Assembly: GCF_000820845.2 (NCBI RefSeq)
Contig: NZ_CBXV010000008.1
Span: 542,705 to 606,704 of the forward strand
Length of the DNA: 64,000 nt
Origin: Pyrinomonas methylaliphatogenes
GTDB taxonomy: Bacteria; Acidobacteriota; Blastocatellia; Pyrinomonadales; Pyrinomonadaceae
Direction: 5' to 3'
Position numbers and translations under genes: made by a program. Positions 17,539 through 26,969 of this stretch are shown here, piece after piece. How positions within the stretch are numbered: position 1 is the stretch's first letter; each line of letters opens with the position of its first letter. The notes beneath the pieces were generated by a model, which was not told the origin of the DNA, did no database searches, and saw only the letters and a list, made by a program, of their open reading frames with translations.

Positions 17539-19719
17539 ATGGCAAGGTATATCGGAAAGGAGATGAGCCGTGTTGAAGGGATCGCGAAGGTGACAGGCAG
17601 AGCTAAATACGCTGCGGAATTTCGCGTGCCGAATCTCGCCTATGGTTTCATCGTATCGAGTTCCATTGCGAAAGGGACGATCAAATCCATCGACACGCGC
17701 GAAGCTGAGCGCGCGCCCGGCGTGATCCGCGTCTTCACTCACTTGAACGCGCCGAAGTTCAGAAACGATCCGCAAGATAGATCGTTTCGTGCCCTGCAAT
17801 CCGACCGGATCTATTTCAACATGCAGCCCGTCGCCTTGGTCGTCGCCGAGACCTATGAACAAGCGCGCTATGCGTCTCGCCTCGTCAAGGTTGATTACAA
17901 CGCCGAAAAGCATCAGACCGACACGGAAGCGCTGCTAGCAAGCGCGCGCGATCCCTCACATGGAAGAGGCACGAGAGTGCGCGGCAACCCCGAGGTAGCA
18001 CTGCGCGAGGCGCCGGTGAAGGTGGAAGCCGAATACCGCATCCCGATCGAGCATCACAACCCGATGGAGCCTCATGCGGCGATCGCTTTTTGGGAGGGCG
18101 ACCGGCTCACCATCTTCGATAAGACGCAGGGAGTTTACGAAGTGCGCAGGCATCTCGCCTCGAGCTTCGGCATTCCCGAAGAGGATGTGACCGTCATCTC
18201 GCCTTTTGTCGGCGGCGCTTTCGGCTCCGCGCTCAGACCGAACTACTATCCGACGCTGACGGCGATGGCCGCGCGCGAACTCAAACGTCCGGTCAAAATC
18301 GTCTATACGCGCACGCAGATGTTCGCCGGACACGGTTATCGCCCCTACACGATTCAAAGAGTCGCGCTCGGCGCGGACCGGTCCGGGAAGCTGACCGCGA
18401 TAATCCATGAAGCGGTGCATAACACGTCCAGTTTCGAAGAGTTCGATGACAACACGACGGGGTTCGCGCGCCAAGTTTACGCCTGTCCGAATCTTCGCGC
18501 CTCGCTGAAGATAGTCAGCACCGACCTTCACACGCCGACATGGATGCGCGCTCCCGGCGCCGTGAGCGGCATGTTCGCTCTCGAATCCGCGATGGATGAG
18601 TTGGCCTACGCGCTCAAGATCGATCCGCTGCAACTGCGCCTCATCAACTATGCCGAGACCGATCCCGAAAGCGGCAAGCCGTGGTCGAGCAAAGCGCTAC
18701 GCGAATGTTACCTGCTGGGGGCGAAAAAGTTCGGTTGGGAGAAGCGCAAATTCGAGCCGCGTTCGATGCGCGATGGCGAGTGGTTAATCGGATGGGGCAT
18801 GGCAACCGGCGTCTGGGGAGCTTTTCAAGCGCCCGCCGCCGCTCGCATCACGCTCAGGGCGGACGGCACGGCGCATGTCGTCAGCGCAACCAGCGACATC
18901 GGTCCGGGGACATACACGGCGATGACCATCATCGCGGCTGAATTCCTCGGCTTGAAGCCGGAGCAGATCAAATTCGAACTGGGCGACACGAGGTTCCCTC
19001 GCGCTCCGCTGGAAGGCGGCTCGATGACGACGGCCAGCGTCGGCTCGGCTGTACACGGCGCGGCGATGGCCATCGTCGCGCGTCTGCTTGATTTAGCGAA
19101 CCGCAACGAGGACTCGCCGCTGAAGGGCGCGGCGGCATCGGATGTCGAGCTACTTGATGGGCGGTTGCAACTTAAAAGCGACCCGTCGCGATACGTTGAC
19201 GCTTTCGATCTGATGAAGCGCCATAACCTTAACGAGATCACCGAGACGTTTGAAGCCCGCCCGTCGAGGGAACGAGAAGACTATGCGATGTTGGCCCACG
19301 GAGCGCAGTTCGTTGAAGTGAAGGTGCATTCCGAATTGGGGATCGTCCGCGTCACGCGCATCGTCGAAGTGACCGCCTGCGGGCGGATCGTCAATCCGAA
19401 AACGGCCCATAGCCAAGAGATCGGCGGCGTCGTCTGGGGCATCGGCATGGCGTTGCAGGAAGCGACGGAAGTGGACCATCGTTACGGGCGAATCGTGAAC
19501 CCGAACCTGCAACATTATCACGTTCCGGTCAACGCCGATGTGCTTGAGGTCGAAACGATCTTCGTCGAAGAGGATGACAAAATCGTCAACCCTCTGGGCG
19601 TGAAAGGTATGGGCGAACTCGGCATGGTCGGCATCCCGGCGGCGATCGCCAATGCGGTCTTTCATGCGACCGGCAAACGCATCAGAGAGCTGCCGATCAC
19701 GCCCGATAAACTCTTATGA
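17539..19719 (+). CDS. Aldehyde oxidoreductase, molybdenum-cofactor subunit (PaoC-like)
   Basis: 726 residues, catalytic subunit binding molybdopterin-cytosine dinucleotide. The N-terminal a/b hammerhead domain begins RVEGIAKVTGRAKYAAEF. SPFVGGAFGSALRPN and the cofactor-contact region GGSMTTASVGSAVHG follow. The catalytic glutamate is in the terminal GVKGMGELGMVGIP. Length matches PaoC. With the two preceding subunits it forms a heterotrimer that oxidises aromatic or aliphatic aldehydes to acids. The neighbouring MocA and XdhC genes supply and insert its cofactor. Confidence 0.95.
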   Translation: MARYIGKEMSRVEGIAKVTGRAKYAAEFRVPNLAYGFIVSSSIAKGTIKSIDTREAERAPGVIRVFTHLNAPKFRNDPQDRSFRALQSDRIYFNMQPVALVVAETYEQARYASRLVKVDYNAEKHQTDTEALLASARDPSHGRGTRVRGNPEVALREAPVKVEAEYRIPIEHHNPMEPHAAIAFWEGDRLTIFDKTQGVYEVRRHLASSFGIPEEDVTVISPFVGGAFGSALRPNYYPTLTAMAARELKRPVKIVYTRTQMFAGHGYRPYTIQRVALGADRSGKLTAIIHEAVHNTSSFEEFDDNTTGFARQVYACPNLRASLKIVSTDLHTPTWMRAPGAVSGMFALESAMDELAYALKIDPLQLRLINYAETDPESGKPWSSKALRECYLLGAKKFGWEKRKFEPRSMRDGEWLIGWGMATGVWGAFQAPAAARITLRADGTAHVVSATSDIGPGTYTAMTIIAAEFLGLKPEQIKFELGDTRFPRAPLEGGSMTTASVGSAVHGAAMAIVARLLDLANRNEDSPLKGAAASDVELLDGRLQLKSDPSRYVDAFDLMKRHNLNEITETFEARPSREREDYAMLAHGAQFVEVKVHSELGIVRVTRIVEVTACGRIVNPKTAHSQEIGGVVWGIGMALQEATEVDHRYGRIVNPNLQHYHVPVNADVLEVETIFVEEDDKIVNPLGVKGMGELGMVGIPAAIANAVFHATGKRIRELPITPDKLL

Positions 19720-20318
19720 GACCGAAAATCGGCATCATCATCCTCGCCGCCGGACGTGCGAGCAGGATGGGCAACGAGCCAAAACAATTGCTGAAGCTTC
19801 GAGGCAAAACGCTCTTGCGGCGAGCGGTTGAGGCGGCTTTGCGCACGGAACTGCGGACAATCGTCGTCCTCGGAGCGCAACACGAAGCTTGCCAAAGAGA
19901 GATCGAAGATCTGCCGATCAAGATCGCCATCAACGAGGATTGGCCGACCGGGATCAGTTCATCGCTCAAGAAAGGCATCTCCGTTTCGATGGAAGAAGAG
20001 CTGGATGGAGCGATCATCATGTTGTGCGATCAGCCGCGCGTAACGTCTGAAACCTTGCTGCGGCTCAGAGACGCTTTCATCGGATCGAAAAAGCCAATCG
20101 CGGCCTGCTCTTACGGAAGCGCGATCGGCGCTCCGGCTCTGTTCGGACGGGAGACTTTCGTTGAATTCGCAACCTTGCAGGGCGATGAGGGGGCGAAAAA
20201 ACTCATCGCCAAAGATTTGACGAGAGCGACCATCGTCAACGCGCCGGAAGCCGCATTCGACATCGACACCTATCAGGATTTTCAAAGACTGGCGAACGAA
20301 GAGGTTCGGGACCGTTGA
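19716..20318 (+). CDS. mocA: Molybdenum cofactor cytidylyltransferase (MocA-like)
   Basis: 200 residues. Nucleotidyltransferase fold with IILAAGRASRMGNEPKQLLK at the N-terminus (nucleotide loop and signature lysine), MLCDQPRVTSE for metal binding, and a conserved C-terminal DIDTYQDFQRL. It would convert molybdopterin to the cytosine dinucleotide form required by the adjacent aldehyde oxidoreductase. Its ATG overlaps the stop of the molybdenum subunit by 4 bases, showing tight coupling. Confidence 0.9.
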   Translation: MRPKIGIIILAAGRASRMGNEPKQLLKLRGKTLLRRAVEAALRTELRTIVVLGAQHEACQREIEDLPIKIAINEDWPTGISSSLKKGISVSMEEELDGAIIMLCDQPRVTSETLLRLRDAFIGSKKPIAACSYGSAIGAPALFGRETFVEFATLQGDEGAKKLIAKDLTRATIVNAPEAAFDIDTYQDFQRLANEEVRDR

Positions 20319-20325
20319 AAGAGCC

Positions 20326-21510
20326 ATGAACAAGGAACTGCTCGATATCATCGAATATCTCGAGTCGCCTGAAGCGCCGTGGACCGTTCTTGCAACCGTC
20401 GTGGATGTGGAAGGTTCGAGCTATCGTTTGCCCGGCGCGCGGATGCTGATCGCGCCGGACGGACGGACCATCGGCACGGTATCCGGCGGTTGCCTCGAAG
20501 CCGATCTGATCGAACGCGCCAAACGTGTTCTGAGAACCGCAGAGGCGGAAGTCATCACCTATGACACGCGAACGAGCGACGATTCCGTCTTCTCGCTGAA
20601 CATGGGATGCAAGGGCGCGATCAGAATCTTGCTCGAACTTCCTCGCGAAGAATTGATCGGTTTTCTGAAACACCGTTGGCAGACGGACAAGCCTGGCGTG
20701 GCGGCGACTTTGATCTCAGTTAAAAACGCGCAGCGCGAGGAGCGGGTTGGAGCGCGATTGTTGCTCGATGAGCGCGGCATCGTCTTCAAAGACTTAAGCG
20801 ACGCGACGCTTGATGCCCTGCTCCCGCACTGCCATGCGGTTTTGCGGGGAAGGAAGTCGAAGCTTCTGGCGACGCCGATCGGCGAAGCGTTTTTGGAATA
20901 CGTCAGCGCTCCGACGCATCTGGTGATCTTCGGCGCGGGGTCGGATGCCGTCTCGCTCGCCGAATTGGCGAAGGGCGTGGGATGGCGTGTGACTGTAGTT
21001 GATCACCGTCCGGCATTGATCACGCGCGAAAGGTTCCAAACGGCTGACGAAACGTTGCAATCGCGCCCGGAAGAGCTGAGCGCGAGGTTGCGAATCGGTG
21101 GGAACGTCGCCGCCGTCGTGATGACGCACAGCTACACGCATGACCGCGAAATCTTGAAGTTCCTTCTCGGCTCGGAAGCTTTTTACATCGGCTCGCTCGG
21201 TCCAAAGAAACGCGCTGAAAAGATCCTAAGCGAGCTCGCTCGCGGCGGAGCGGAAGTCGATGGTTTGCTATCCGCCGAAAATTTGGAGCGACTGCATGCG
21301 CCTATCGGGCTTGACATCGGCGCCGACACGCCGGAGTTGATCGCCATCTCCATCATCGCGGAGATTCAAAGCGTCTTGCGGAATCGCCGGGGCGGTTTCT
21401 TGCGCGAGAGAACGGGACCGATTCACGAGCGCAACGGTCATGCTGCGCCCTTGATCCACGAGCCGGAACTCGCGCCACGTGGCGAGCAGGTGCTAAGCCT
21501 AAGGGCCTGA
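20326..21510 (+). CDS. XdhC/PaoD-family cofactor insertion chaperone
   Basis: 394 residues. XdhC-type N-terminal half (VEGSSYRLPGARMLIAPDG, TVSGGCLEADLIERA) and a Rossmann C-terminal half (LVIFGAGSDAVSLAELAKGV, VDHRPALITRERF, MTHSYTHDREILKFLL). Such proteins bind and protect sulphurated molybdenum cofactor and load it into xanthine-dehydrogenase-family enzymes. Last of the five genes for the molybdoenzyme, with a 7-base gap to mocA. Confidence 0.9.
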   Translation: MNKELLDIIEYLESPEAPWTVLATVVDVEGSSYRLPGARMLIAPDGRTIGTVSGGCLEADLIERAKRVLRTAEAEVITYDTRTSDDSVFSLNMGCKGAIRILLELPREELIGFLKHRWQTDKPGVAATLISVKNAQREERVGARLLLDERGIVFKDLSDATLDALLPHCHAVLRGRKSKLLATPIGEAFLEYVSAPTHLVIFGAGSDAVSLAELAKGVGWRVTVVDHRPALITRERFQTADETLQSRPEELSARLRIGGNVAAVVMTHSYTHDREILKFLLGSEAFYIGSLGPKKRAEKILSELARGGAEVDGLLSAENLERLHAPIGLDIGADTPELIAISIIAEIQSVLRNRRGGFLRERTGPIHERNGHAAPLIHEPELAPRGEQVLSLRA

Positions 21511-21584
21511 TTTGCCTTTCGGTTGGGGCCACTCATGGAAGCGCCGCGCAAGTAGGAGGCGGAAGCGAAAGGAGGAGATCGCTG

Positions 21585-21995
21585 GTGTTCGATAAACAGA
21601 TCGAAGCGGGAAAATGGTCCAGAGAAGAATTGAGCAAGATCGCGACGGCGGACGATCTGCACGTCTCGCCCTTTCGCGAAGACGGCGTCACCTACGGCAC
21701 TCCCACTTGGGTCTGGTGCGTGGTGGTGGACGAGGCGGTCTGCGCGCGAGCGTATAACGGGCCGCGTTCGAGCTGGTATCAAGCCGCCGTGCGAGAACGC
21801 GCGGGAAGAGTCACGGTCGCCGGGATGACAAAAGAGGTGGTCTTCGAAGCGGTCGCCGCCGATGATCCAATTCAGGGCCGGATCGATGATGCCTATCGCG
21901 CAAAATACCGCGGCAGTCCATATCTTGAGCCGATGATCGGCGCGCGCGCTCGTTCGGCTACGGTTCGGATCTTGCCGCGCGTTGAATCGGCATAA
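21585..21995 (+). CDS. DUF2255 family protein
   Basis: 136 residues from a GTG with AAAGGAGGAG upstream. Visible blocks are TADDLHVSPFREDGVTYGTP, RAYNGPRSSWYQAAV and DDAYRAKYRG, which match my recollection of DUF2255. Small cytosolic protein, possibly with a flavin-reductase-like split barrel, of unknown function, often beside short-chain dehydrogenases. It is followed here by one. Confidence 0.75.
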   Translation: MFDKQIEAGKWSREELSKIATADDLHVSPFREDGVTYGTPTWVWCVVVDEAVCARAYNGPRSSWYQAAVRERAGRVTVAGMTKEVVFEAVAADDPIQGRIDDAYRAKYRGSPYLEPMIGARARSATVRILPRVESA

Positions 21996-22061
21996 GCGAA
22001 TCGGAGTTTTAGCGGAGCGCCCCCGTTTGCCGCATGAACTGATCGCAAGTACAAGACGCCT

Positions 22062-22829
22062 ATGAGATCGAGAAGGATCTTCATCACCGGCTCAGCCGAT
22101 GGTCTAGGGCAGCTGGCCGCGCGCCGATTGTCGGAGCAGGGACACCGAGTGGTTCTACACGCGCGCAACCCGAAGAGAGCGCGCGAGGCTTTGACCAGCG
22201 TCTCGAAAGCCGAGGGAGTGCTCGTCGCGGATCTATCTCGCCTCGAAGAGGTGAAGCGCTTGGCCGAAGAAGCCAACGTCATAGGCCCGTTCGATGCGGT
22301 GATCCACAACGCCGGAGTCTATCAAGCTTCGAACCGTGATCTGCTCACTGTCAACACCCTAGCGCCTTACGTTCTCACCTGCCTGATCCACAGGCCTGAG
22401 CGGTTGATCTATATCAGTTCGGATCTGCACTTGCACGGGCGCGCTGATCTCAAAGCCTTGGCTTCCGAAAGGATCAGCTACGCCGATTCCAAGTTCTACT
22501 TGGTGCTGCTGGCGAAAGCCGTCGCTCGCAAATGGTCGAACGTGTATGCCAACGCGGTCGACCCCGGTTGGGTGCCGACGAAGATGGGCGGTCCAAACGC
22601 GCCGGACGATCTCGAAAAGGGGGTCGAGACGCAAGTTTGGTTAGCTGCAAGCGACGATCCACAAGCAAAGGTCAGCGGCCGTTACTTCTACCACCTGCGC
22701 GAAGCGCGCTATCACCCTCGGGCCGACGACCTAGCGTTGCAAGAGGATTTCTTAGCCGTTTGCGAAAAGCTGACGGGCGTCGCCCTGCTCAAGGAGGAGA
22801 ACCGTAGTCCAAGGAAAGAAACCGGATAA
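22062..22829 (+). CDS. Short-chain dehydrogenase/reductase
   Basis: 255 residues. NAD(P) loop RRIFITGSADGLGQLAAR with TGxxxGxG, the HNAGVY motif, and an active-site region with SSDLHLHGR and YADSKFYLVLLA (Tyr-x-x-x-Lys present as YADSK). Classical SDR, substrate unknown, last gene of the aldehyde/alcohol cluster. The stop codon lies in a 29-bp segment repeated 67 bp downstream. Confidence 0.9.
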   Translation: MRSRRIFITGSADGLGQLAARRLSEQGHRVVLHARNPKRAREALTSVSKAEGVLVADLSRLEEVKRLAEEANVIGPFDAVIHNAGVYQASNRDLLTVNTLAPYVLTCLIHRPERLIYISSDLHLHGRADLKALASERISYADSKFYLVLLAKAVARKWSNVYANAVDPGWVPTKMGGPNAPDDLEKGVETQVWLAASDDPQAKVSGRYFYHLREARYHPRADDLALQEDFLAVCEKLTGVALLKEENRSPRKETG

Positions 22830-22903
22830 GCTCTTTATCGCTTCGCTCTTTCGGCTGATCATCTCTGTTACTAATCAAAGGAAAGAAAATGCATAAGCTC
22901 TAT
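22808..22903. repeat. Repeat-spacer-repeat microlocus at the SDR stop
   Basis: Copies at 22808-22836 and 22875-22903 (29 bp, about five mismatches) share AAGGAAAGAAA and ATAAGCTCT, with period 67 and a 38-bp spacer. The first copy contains the SDR stop TAA. Confidence 0.7.
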
Positions 22904-22970
22904 ACTCCGATTATCTCAGTCATTCCCACAGTCATCTTTAAGCGCTGCCTGTGCGTCCACGCTAAAACCC

Positions 22971-23258
22971 TTGTCGGAACCCAATTTGCCACCGCTTACC
23001 GAACCAAAAGGGAAAACGACTATACCTACAAGCAAACTACCAAACGGCGAAACGCGCATGCGGGTGATCATCAGAGACGCAATCTTAAATGGACGATTGT
23101 GGGATAATGTTACAGCACGCGATTTGATCGCTCATCTCAGCTTAACTTTGACTTTCCGTGATTTCAACCATGTCGAGAAGATTGCAGATCGGCGGCTGCC
23201 GCCTCACGAGCATTTCAACTCAGCTTCCGGCGCTACTACACCTTTACCAATTAACTGA
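22971..23258 (+). pseudogene. Truncated cyclophilin-like fold protein
   Basis: 95 codons. After an uninformative N-terminus, the segment MRVIIRDAILNGRLWDNVTA, SLTLTFRDFNHVEKIADRRL resembles the first 45 residues of cyclophilin-like (PF18050-type) proteins, which are usually about 110-130 residues. The second half of the domain is missing and replaced by unrelated sequence. No good ribosome site. First element of the decayed region after the aldehyde cluster. Confidence 0.55.
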
Positions 23259-23710
23259 AACTTCTGCGAACATCAGATAACACATCAACAACTGCTGAGG
23301 AGGGACCTCCTCACATCCTCCGCAAGGGAATTTACACGGACGCAAGGGATCTGACCCCAACGTCCGCCCGAGCAGTTTCACTCTAGGGGCTTGAGGCGCG
23401 CTCCGGGCCGCGCTGACGGTCTCGCGCCTCGCGCGAAGCCAAGCCCAATCGTTGCGCCTTCATTCCTCCTTCGAAAGGTGGACCGCTCGGGCGGTAGCTT
23501 CTCGTAAGCCAAGAGCGACGAGAAAACTTGACAAACCACTGGTCGATGCACATTATCCCGACGCAAACTGGCATCATAAGGGCAGCGTCTACGCCAATTA
23601 TCGCGCCATATCGACGCAAATCATCCCGACGCAAATTGGCATAAGCTTGTAAGGCGGAAACAAAACGCCCTAAGGCAAGACGCCAGCGAAACGATCGAAT
23701 GAGGTAGACA
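23259..23710. other. Gene-free stretch with one spaced repeat pair
   Basis: 452 bases without a supported gene. Contains the small hairpin GAGGAGGGACCTCCTC near 23300 and the repeat pair at 23543-23642. The right end supplies the ribosome site of the hsdM remnant. Confidence 0.55.
23543..23642. repeat. Repeat-spacer-repeat microlocus
   Basis: 32-bp copies at 23543-23574 and 23611-23642 (four mismatches; shared ATCCCGACGCAAA and TGGCAT), spacer exactly 36 bp, period 68. Confidence 0.75.
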
Positions 23711-24239
23711 TTGGCAAAGCGAAGAAACAATAGGAACACAACAAGCACCAATGGCGCCACGGTGGGCTATGAACCTCAGCTCTGGCAAATGGCCGACGCC
23801 CTGTGCGGCTCGATGGACGCCGCCGAGTACAAGCATGTCGTCCTCGGTCTGATCTTCCTCAAGTATATCTCCGACGCTTTCGAGGAGCATCACCGGAAAC
23901 TCGAAGCCGAGCGCTCGGAGGGCGCCGACCCGGAAGACCCCGACGAATATCGCGCCGAAGGTATCTTCTGGGCGCCGCCCGAAGCCCGCTGGGAGAGACT
24001 TAAGCAAAACGCCCGCCAGCCGAACATCGGCCAGATCGTTGATGAAGCAATGGAAGCCGTCGAGCGCGACAATCCTCCCGGGCCGGTATGTCGGCGCCGA
24101 GGTGCAGGACGAGGGCGACAAGCCGTTTGAAGAGAAAATGGCCCGCCTCGTGGCACCACTGCGCGAGCAGCAGGCCAAGGCTGCGAGGTTGGATGAGGCG
24201 ATTGCGAAGAACCTTAAGGAACTGGGCTATGATGGTTGA
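23711..24239 (+). pseudogene. hsdM: hsdM (type I restriction methyltransferase) with internal deletion
   Basis: TTG start. The first 120 codons are the N-terminal helical domain of HsdM ([36 protein letters not shown]). Near 24075 the frame changes, and the next recognisable sequence is the HsdM C-terminus ([20 protein letters not shown] to ELGYDG stop at 24239). The whole catalytic core, about 350 residues including the SAM and NPPY motifs, is absent. This is a fusion of the two gene ends by a frame-breaking deletion. It cannot methylate DNA. Its stop overlaps the start of the MntA gene. Confidence 0.88.
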
Positions 24240-24519
24240 AGAGCTTCTTAAAGCGAAACGCGAGGAAATCCTGCGCGTCGCCGCCAAATACGGCGCCCGT
24301 AATGTGCGCGTGTTCGGCTCTGTAGCCCGCGGCCAGGCGGACGAGCAAAGCGACATCGATCTCGTTGTCGAATTCGAGCCCGAACGCAGCCTGCTCGATC
24401 ATGCGGCGCTTTGGCTCGAACTGCAGGAACTACTCGGCTGCAAGGTGGACGTGGTGAGCGAACGCGGCATCAAGCCGCGCATTCGGGAGCGGGTGCTAAA
24501 GGAGGCCGTGCCGCTATGA
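24229..24519 (+). CDS. mntA: MntA-type nucleotidyltransferase antitoxin
   Basis: 96 residues from the ATG at 24229 (a second ATG follows at once). Minimal nucleotidyltransferase domain with [20 protein letters not shown], which carries the GSxARG and SDxDL catalytic signatures. Family members AMPylate or otherwise modify the partner HEPN toxin and neutralise it. The start overlaps the hsdM remnant stop and the end overlaps the HEPN start (ATGA), giving a compact pair. The reading frame is intact, in contrast to nearly everything around it. Confidence 0.88.
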   Translation: MMVEELLKAKREEILRVAAKYGARNVRVFGSVARGQADEQSDIDLVVEFEPERSLLDHAALWLELQELLGCKVDVVSERGIKPRIRERVLKEAVPL

Positions 24520-24860
24520 GGGACCCGAAGGAGCGCCTCAGAGACATCCTCGAGGCCATCGTCCGGATCGAGCGCTACGCCTCCCGCGGCCGCGAGGTTT
24601 TCGAGGGCGACGAGCTGATCCAGGTCTGGATATTTCACCACATTCAGATCATCAGTGAGGCTGCGGCCAACCTCGGCCGGGACTTTCACGAGGCGCACCC
24701 GGAGGTGCCGTGGCCGCAGATCGTTGCCATGCGCAATGTGCTGGTTCACGAATACTTCGGCGTTGACCTCGGGGAGGTCTGGAAGACCGTGGAGCGCGAT
24801 CTACCGGCTTTGAAGCTCGCCATCGAGCGGCTTTTGCAGTGGCTGGAGGAACAAGGATGA
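24516..24860 (+). CDS. hepT: HepT-type HEPN ribonuclease toxin
   Basis: 114 residues. DUF86/HEPN fold with the RNase motif RNVLVHEYFGVD (R-x4-H-x-Y) near residue 78. Family HepT proteins cleave RNA, including tRNA, and are silenced by the adjacent MntA enzyme. Overlaps mntA by 4 bases. The pair is flanked by two 59-bp hsdM 3'-end sequences (24181-24239 and 24896-24954, 46 of 59 identical). Confidence 0.88.
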   Translation: MRDPKERLRDILEAIVRIERYASRGREVFEGDELIQVWIFHHIQIISEAAANLGRDFHEAHPEVPWPQIVAMRNVLVHEYFGVDLGEVWKTVERDLPALKLAIERLLQWLEEQG

Positions 24861-24895
24861 GGCCGGTGCGCGTGTCCTGCAATCAGAAGCCGAGA

Positions 24896-24954
24896 CTCCG
24901 AGGTGGGATGAGGCGATTGGGAAGAGTCTTCAGAGACTGGGCTATGGCAGCTAA
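24896..24954 (+). pseudogene. Second hsdM 3'-end fragment
   Basis: 59 bases that read WDEAIGKSLQRLGYGS and stop, matching the HsdM tail [16 protein letters not shown] at 24181-24239 in 46 of 59 positions with no gap. It shows either that a second hsdM stood here or that the mntA-hepT pair entered by recombination at hsdM ends. Confidence 0.8.
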
Positions 24955-25010
24955 ACAAGCGAATGAGATAGGATTGTTTTTTCTATCCTTGCGTTAGCAA
25001 GGAGGTGGCG

Positions 25011-25256
25011 ATGCGGCAGGTTTTCGACCACATCCAAAAGTATCGGTCAGAAAAACAGGAGGTCTCTATGGCGAATAGACCAATCAATGAAGCCGAAGCT
25101 GAACTTCTGATTGAGAAGCATCTCCGTGAGCGAGGGTGGAGCATCATCGAAACCTACGGCGATCTTGACTACAACGCTTTGCTCAAAGCGGTTTATGAGA
25201 AATATCCGGCTTACGCCCGCAGGAGCAGACTCAAGCACAATAAGCGAAGCCAGTAA
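25011..25256 (+). CDS. Small hypothetical protein
   Basis: 81 residues from the ATG at 25011 (AAGGAGGTGGCG upstream). A second ATG at 25068 also has AGGAGG, giving a 62-residue form beginning MANRPINEAEAELLIEKHLR. Acidic N-terminus, basic C-terminus (RRSRLKHNKRSQ). Not recognised. It lies between the hsdM tail and a broken Mrr_N-like gene and may be part of the old restriction cluster. Confidence 0.5.
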   Translation: MRQVFDHIQKYRSEKQEVSMANRPINEAEAELLIEKHLRERGWSIIETYGDLDYNALLKAVYEKYPAYARRSRLKHNKRSQ

Positions 25257-25270
25257 CCGGAGGTGAACCG

Positions 25271-25841
25271 ATGCAGGGCAACGAAGTCAACACAGCTTTC
25301 GAGATTCTGCTCGAAGAGATCGAGCTTGTCGCCAACCAACTCAACGACGACGGCGCGCAAGCCTTCAAAGAAGGCGATTTCGATACGGCGCGCCGCGCCA
25401 TAGAATAAGCGATTCGTCTGGCGGAGTTCCGTGAGAAGGTCAAGGCCCTTCAAAAAGAATGGGCTTCTTTCCTGGCCAAGAGGCCACAGCACCCGAAGAA
25501 GGCGGGTCGCGCGGTCAAAAGCCGTTTGCCGCGGGGACTTCGTACCCCAGAGGACGCTTCTCGCCGGCCCATTTTGGAAGCGCTCGTCGAGCTTGGCGGA
25601 AAAAGGATCCATTGGCGAGGTCCTCGACCTTGTCGGGAAGAAAATGCGCGCCAAGCTGACGAAATACGACCTTGAGCCGTTAGCATCAGATCCCAATTCC
25701 ATTCGTTGGCGCAACACGGCCAAGTGGTGCCGCAATACGCTGGTTCGCGAAGGCCTGATGAAGCGGGATTCTCAGCACGGAATCTGGGAAATCTCGGACT
25801 TGGGACGGAGAGCATTGAAAGATGAAAGCCCGATCGCGTGA
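25271..25841 (+). pseudogene. Winged-helix (Mrr_N-like) protein, broken
   Basis: Starts MQGNEVNTAFEILLEEIELV with a good ribosome site (CCGGAGGTG). A TAA at 25406 interrupts a frame that continues unchanged (AIRLAEFREKVKALQKEW). A second lesion near 25600, at an A-run, shifts the frame before KKMRAKLTKYDLEPL and WCRNTLVREGLMKRD, a winged-helix module like that at the N-terminus of Mrr-type restriction proteins. One nonsense change and one frameshift, so inactive. Overlaps the next remnant by 20 bases. Confidence 0.75.
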
Positions 25842-26783
25842 GCTGTTGGACCACGCCATTGCCGCGATGGTAGCGGCTATCGACGTGTACAACAAGCCTG
25901 ACTTCCCCTATCGCGCCGAATCGTTCACGATCCTGGCGCTCAACGCCTGGGAGCTTTTGCTCAAGGCCAAATGGCTGGTGATGAACAAAAATCGTCTAAA
26001 TAGCCTCTACATGCGCGAAGGGAAAGGCGGGAAGCGCCCTCGCTATAAGCGCACGTGATCGGGGAGTCCTCGCACGCACACCCTCGACTACTGGCTAAGA
26101 AGCTCACCGAGCAGAAGGTGCTCGATGAAGCCTGCCGCAAGAATTTAGGAGCCCTGGCTGAACTTCGCGACACGAGCGTCCACTTCTATCACCGCAGCCC
26201 CGAGCTTGAGGAGCGGGTCCAGGAAATCGGTATGGCCGCAGTGAAGAACTTTGTGGCGGCTGCACAGGACTGGTTTAAGGAAGATCTCTCCCGCTTCAAC
26301 TTCTATATCATGCCGCTTTCCTTCATATCACCGCCTCCGACTACGGAAGCAATAGAGTTAAACAAGGAAGAAAAGAACTTTCTCCGCTATCTTGCCCGGT
26401 TGGATAGCGGTGAGAGCGACCCCAATGGCAAGTACTCCGTGGCGATCAATGTCGAGGTACGGTTCGTCCGTTCGAAGTCCACAACGGCAACACCCGTTCG
26501 TGTCACCAACAACCCGAACGCCCCAGCCGTCCGCTTGACTAACGAGCAAATTCGCGAACGGTATCCTTGGGATTACGCAAGGCTGACAGAGGAGTGCAAG
26601 AACAGATACGACGGATTCAAAGTGGACAAGCAATACCACGCTATCCGCAAAGGGCTCCTAGACGACAAACGCTACTGCTACGTCCGCCGACTCGACCCCG
26701 ACAATCCTAAGAGCGCGAAAAAACCATTTTTCAACCCAAACATTCTCAAAGAATTCGACAAGCATTACACGAGCAAGCCATGA
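25822..26783 (+). pseudogene. DUF3644 family protein, broken
   Basis: N-terminal part MKARSRELLDHAIAAMVAAI with NAWELLLKAKWL fits DUF3644, a HEPN-related family frequent beside restriction genes. A TGA at 26056 is followed by in-frame SGSPRTHTLDY. A one-base loss near 26088 then moves the true frame to LAKKLTEQKVLDEACRKNLG and LRDTSVHFYHRSPELE. The remaining 230 codons are open to a normal end (KEFDKHYTSKP). So a full-length gene with two recent lesions. Confidence 0.8.
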
Positions 26784-26932
26784 ATCAAACTAGATTGAAG
26801 TTTCGTCAGCCCGACCCTCGTGCCTTGGACGACATAGTGTTCGACGTGTTGGGCTTGACGGCAGGGGAGCGGGAGGTTATGAAGCGGTTATCAAGCTTGT
26901 CCGCACAACTGGAGAAAGCGAAGAGTGTGTAA
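26780..26932 (+). pseudogene. C-terminal tail of an adenine-specific DNA methylase
   Basis: 50 codons from an ATG that overlaps the preceding stop: FRQPDPRALDDIVFDVLGLT, then LEKAKSV and stop. LDDIVFDxLGL...LEKAKSV is the usual end of large Eco57I/BREX-type N6-adenine methylases of about 1000 residues. Nothing of the catalytic part is present, so this is a 3' stub. Confidence 0.6.
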
Positions 26933-26969
26933 AAAATTGATGAACAACTAAGTGTGGGGCGAAAGCGTC

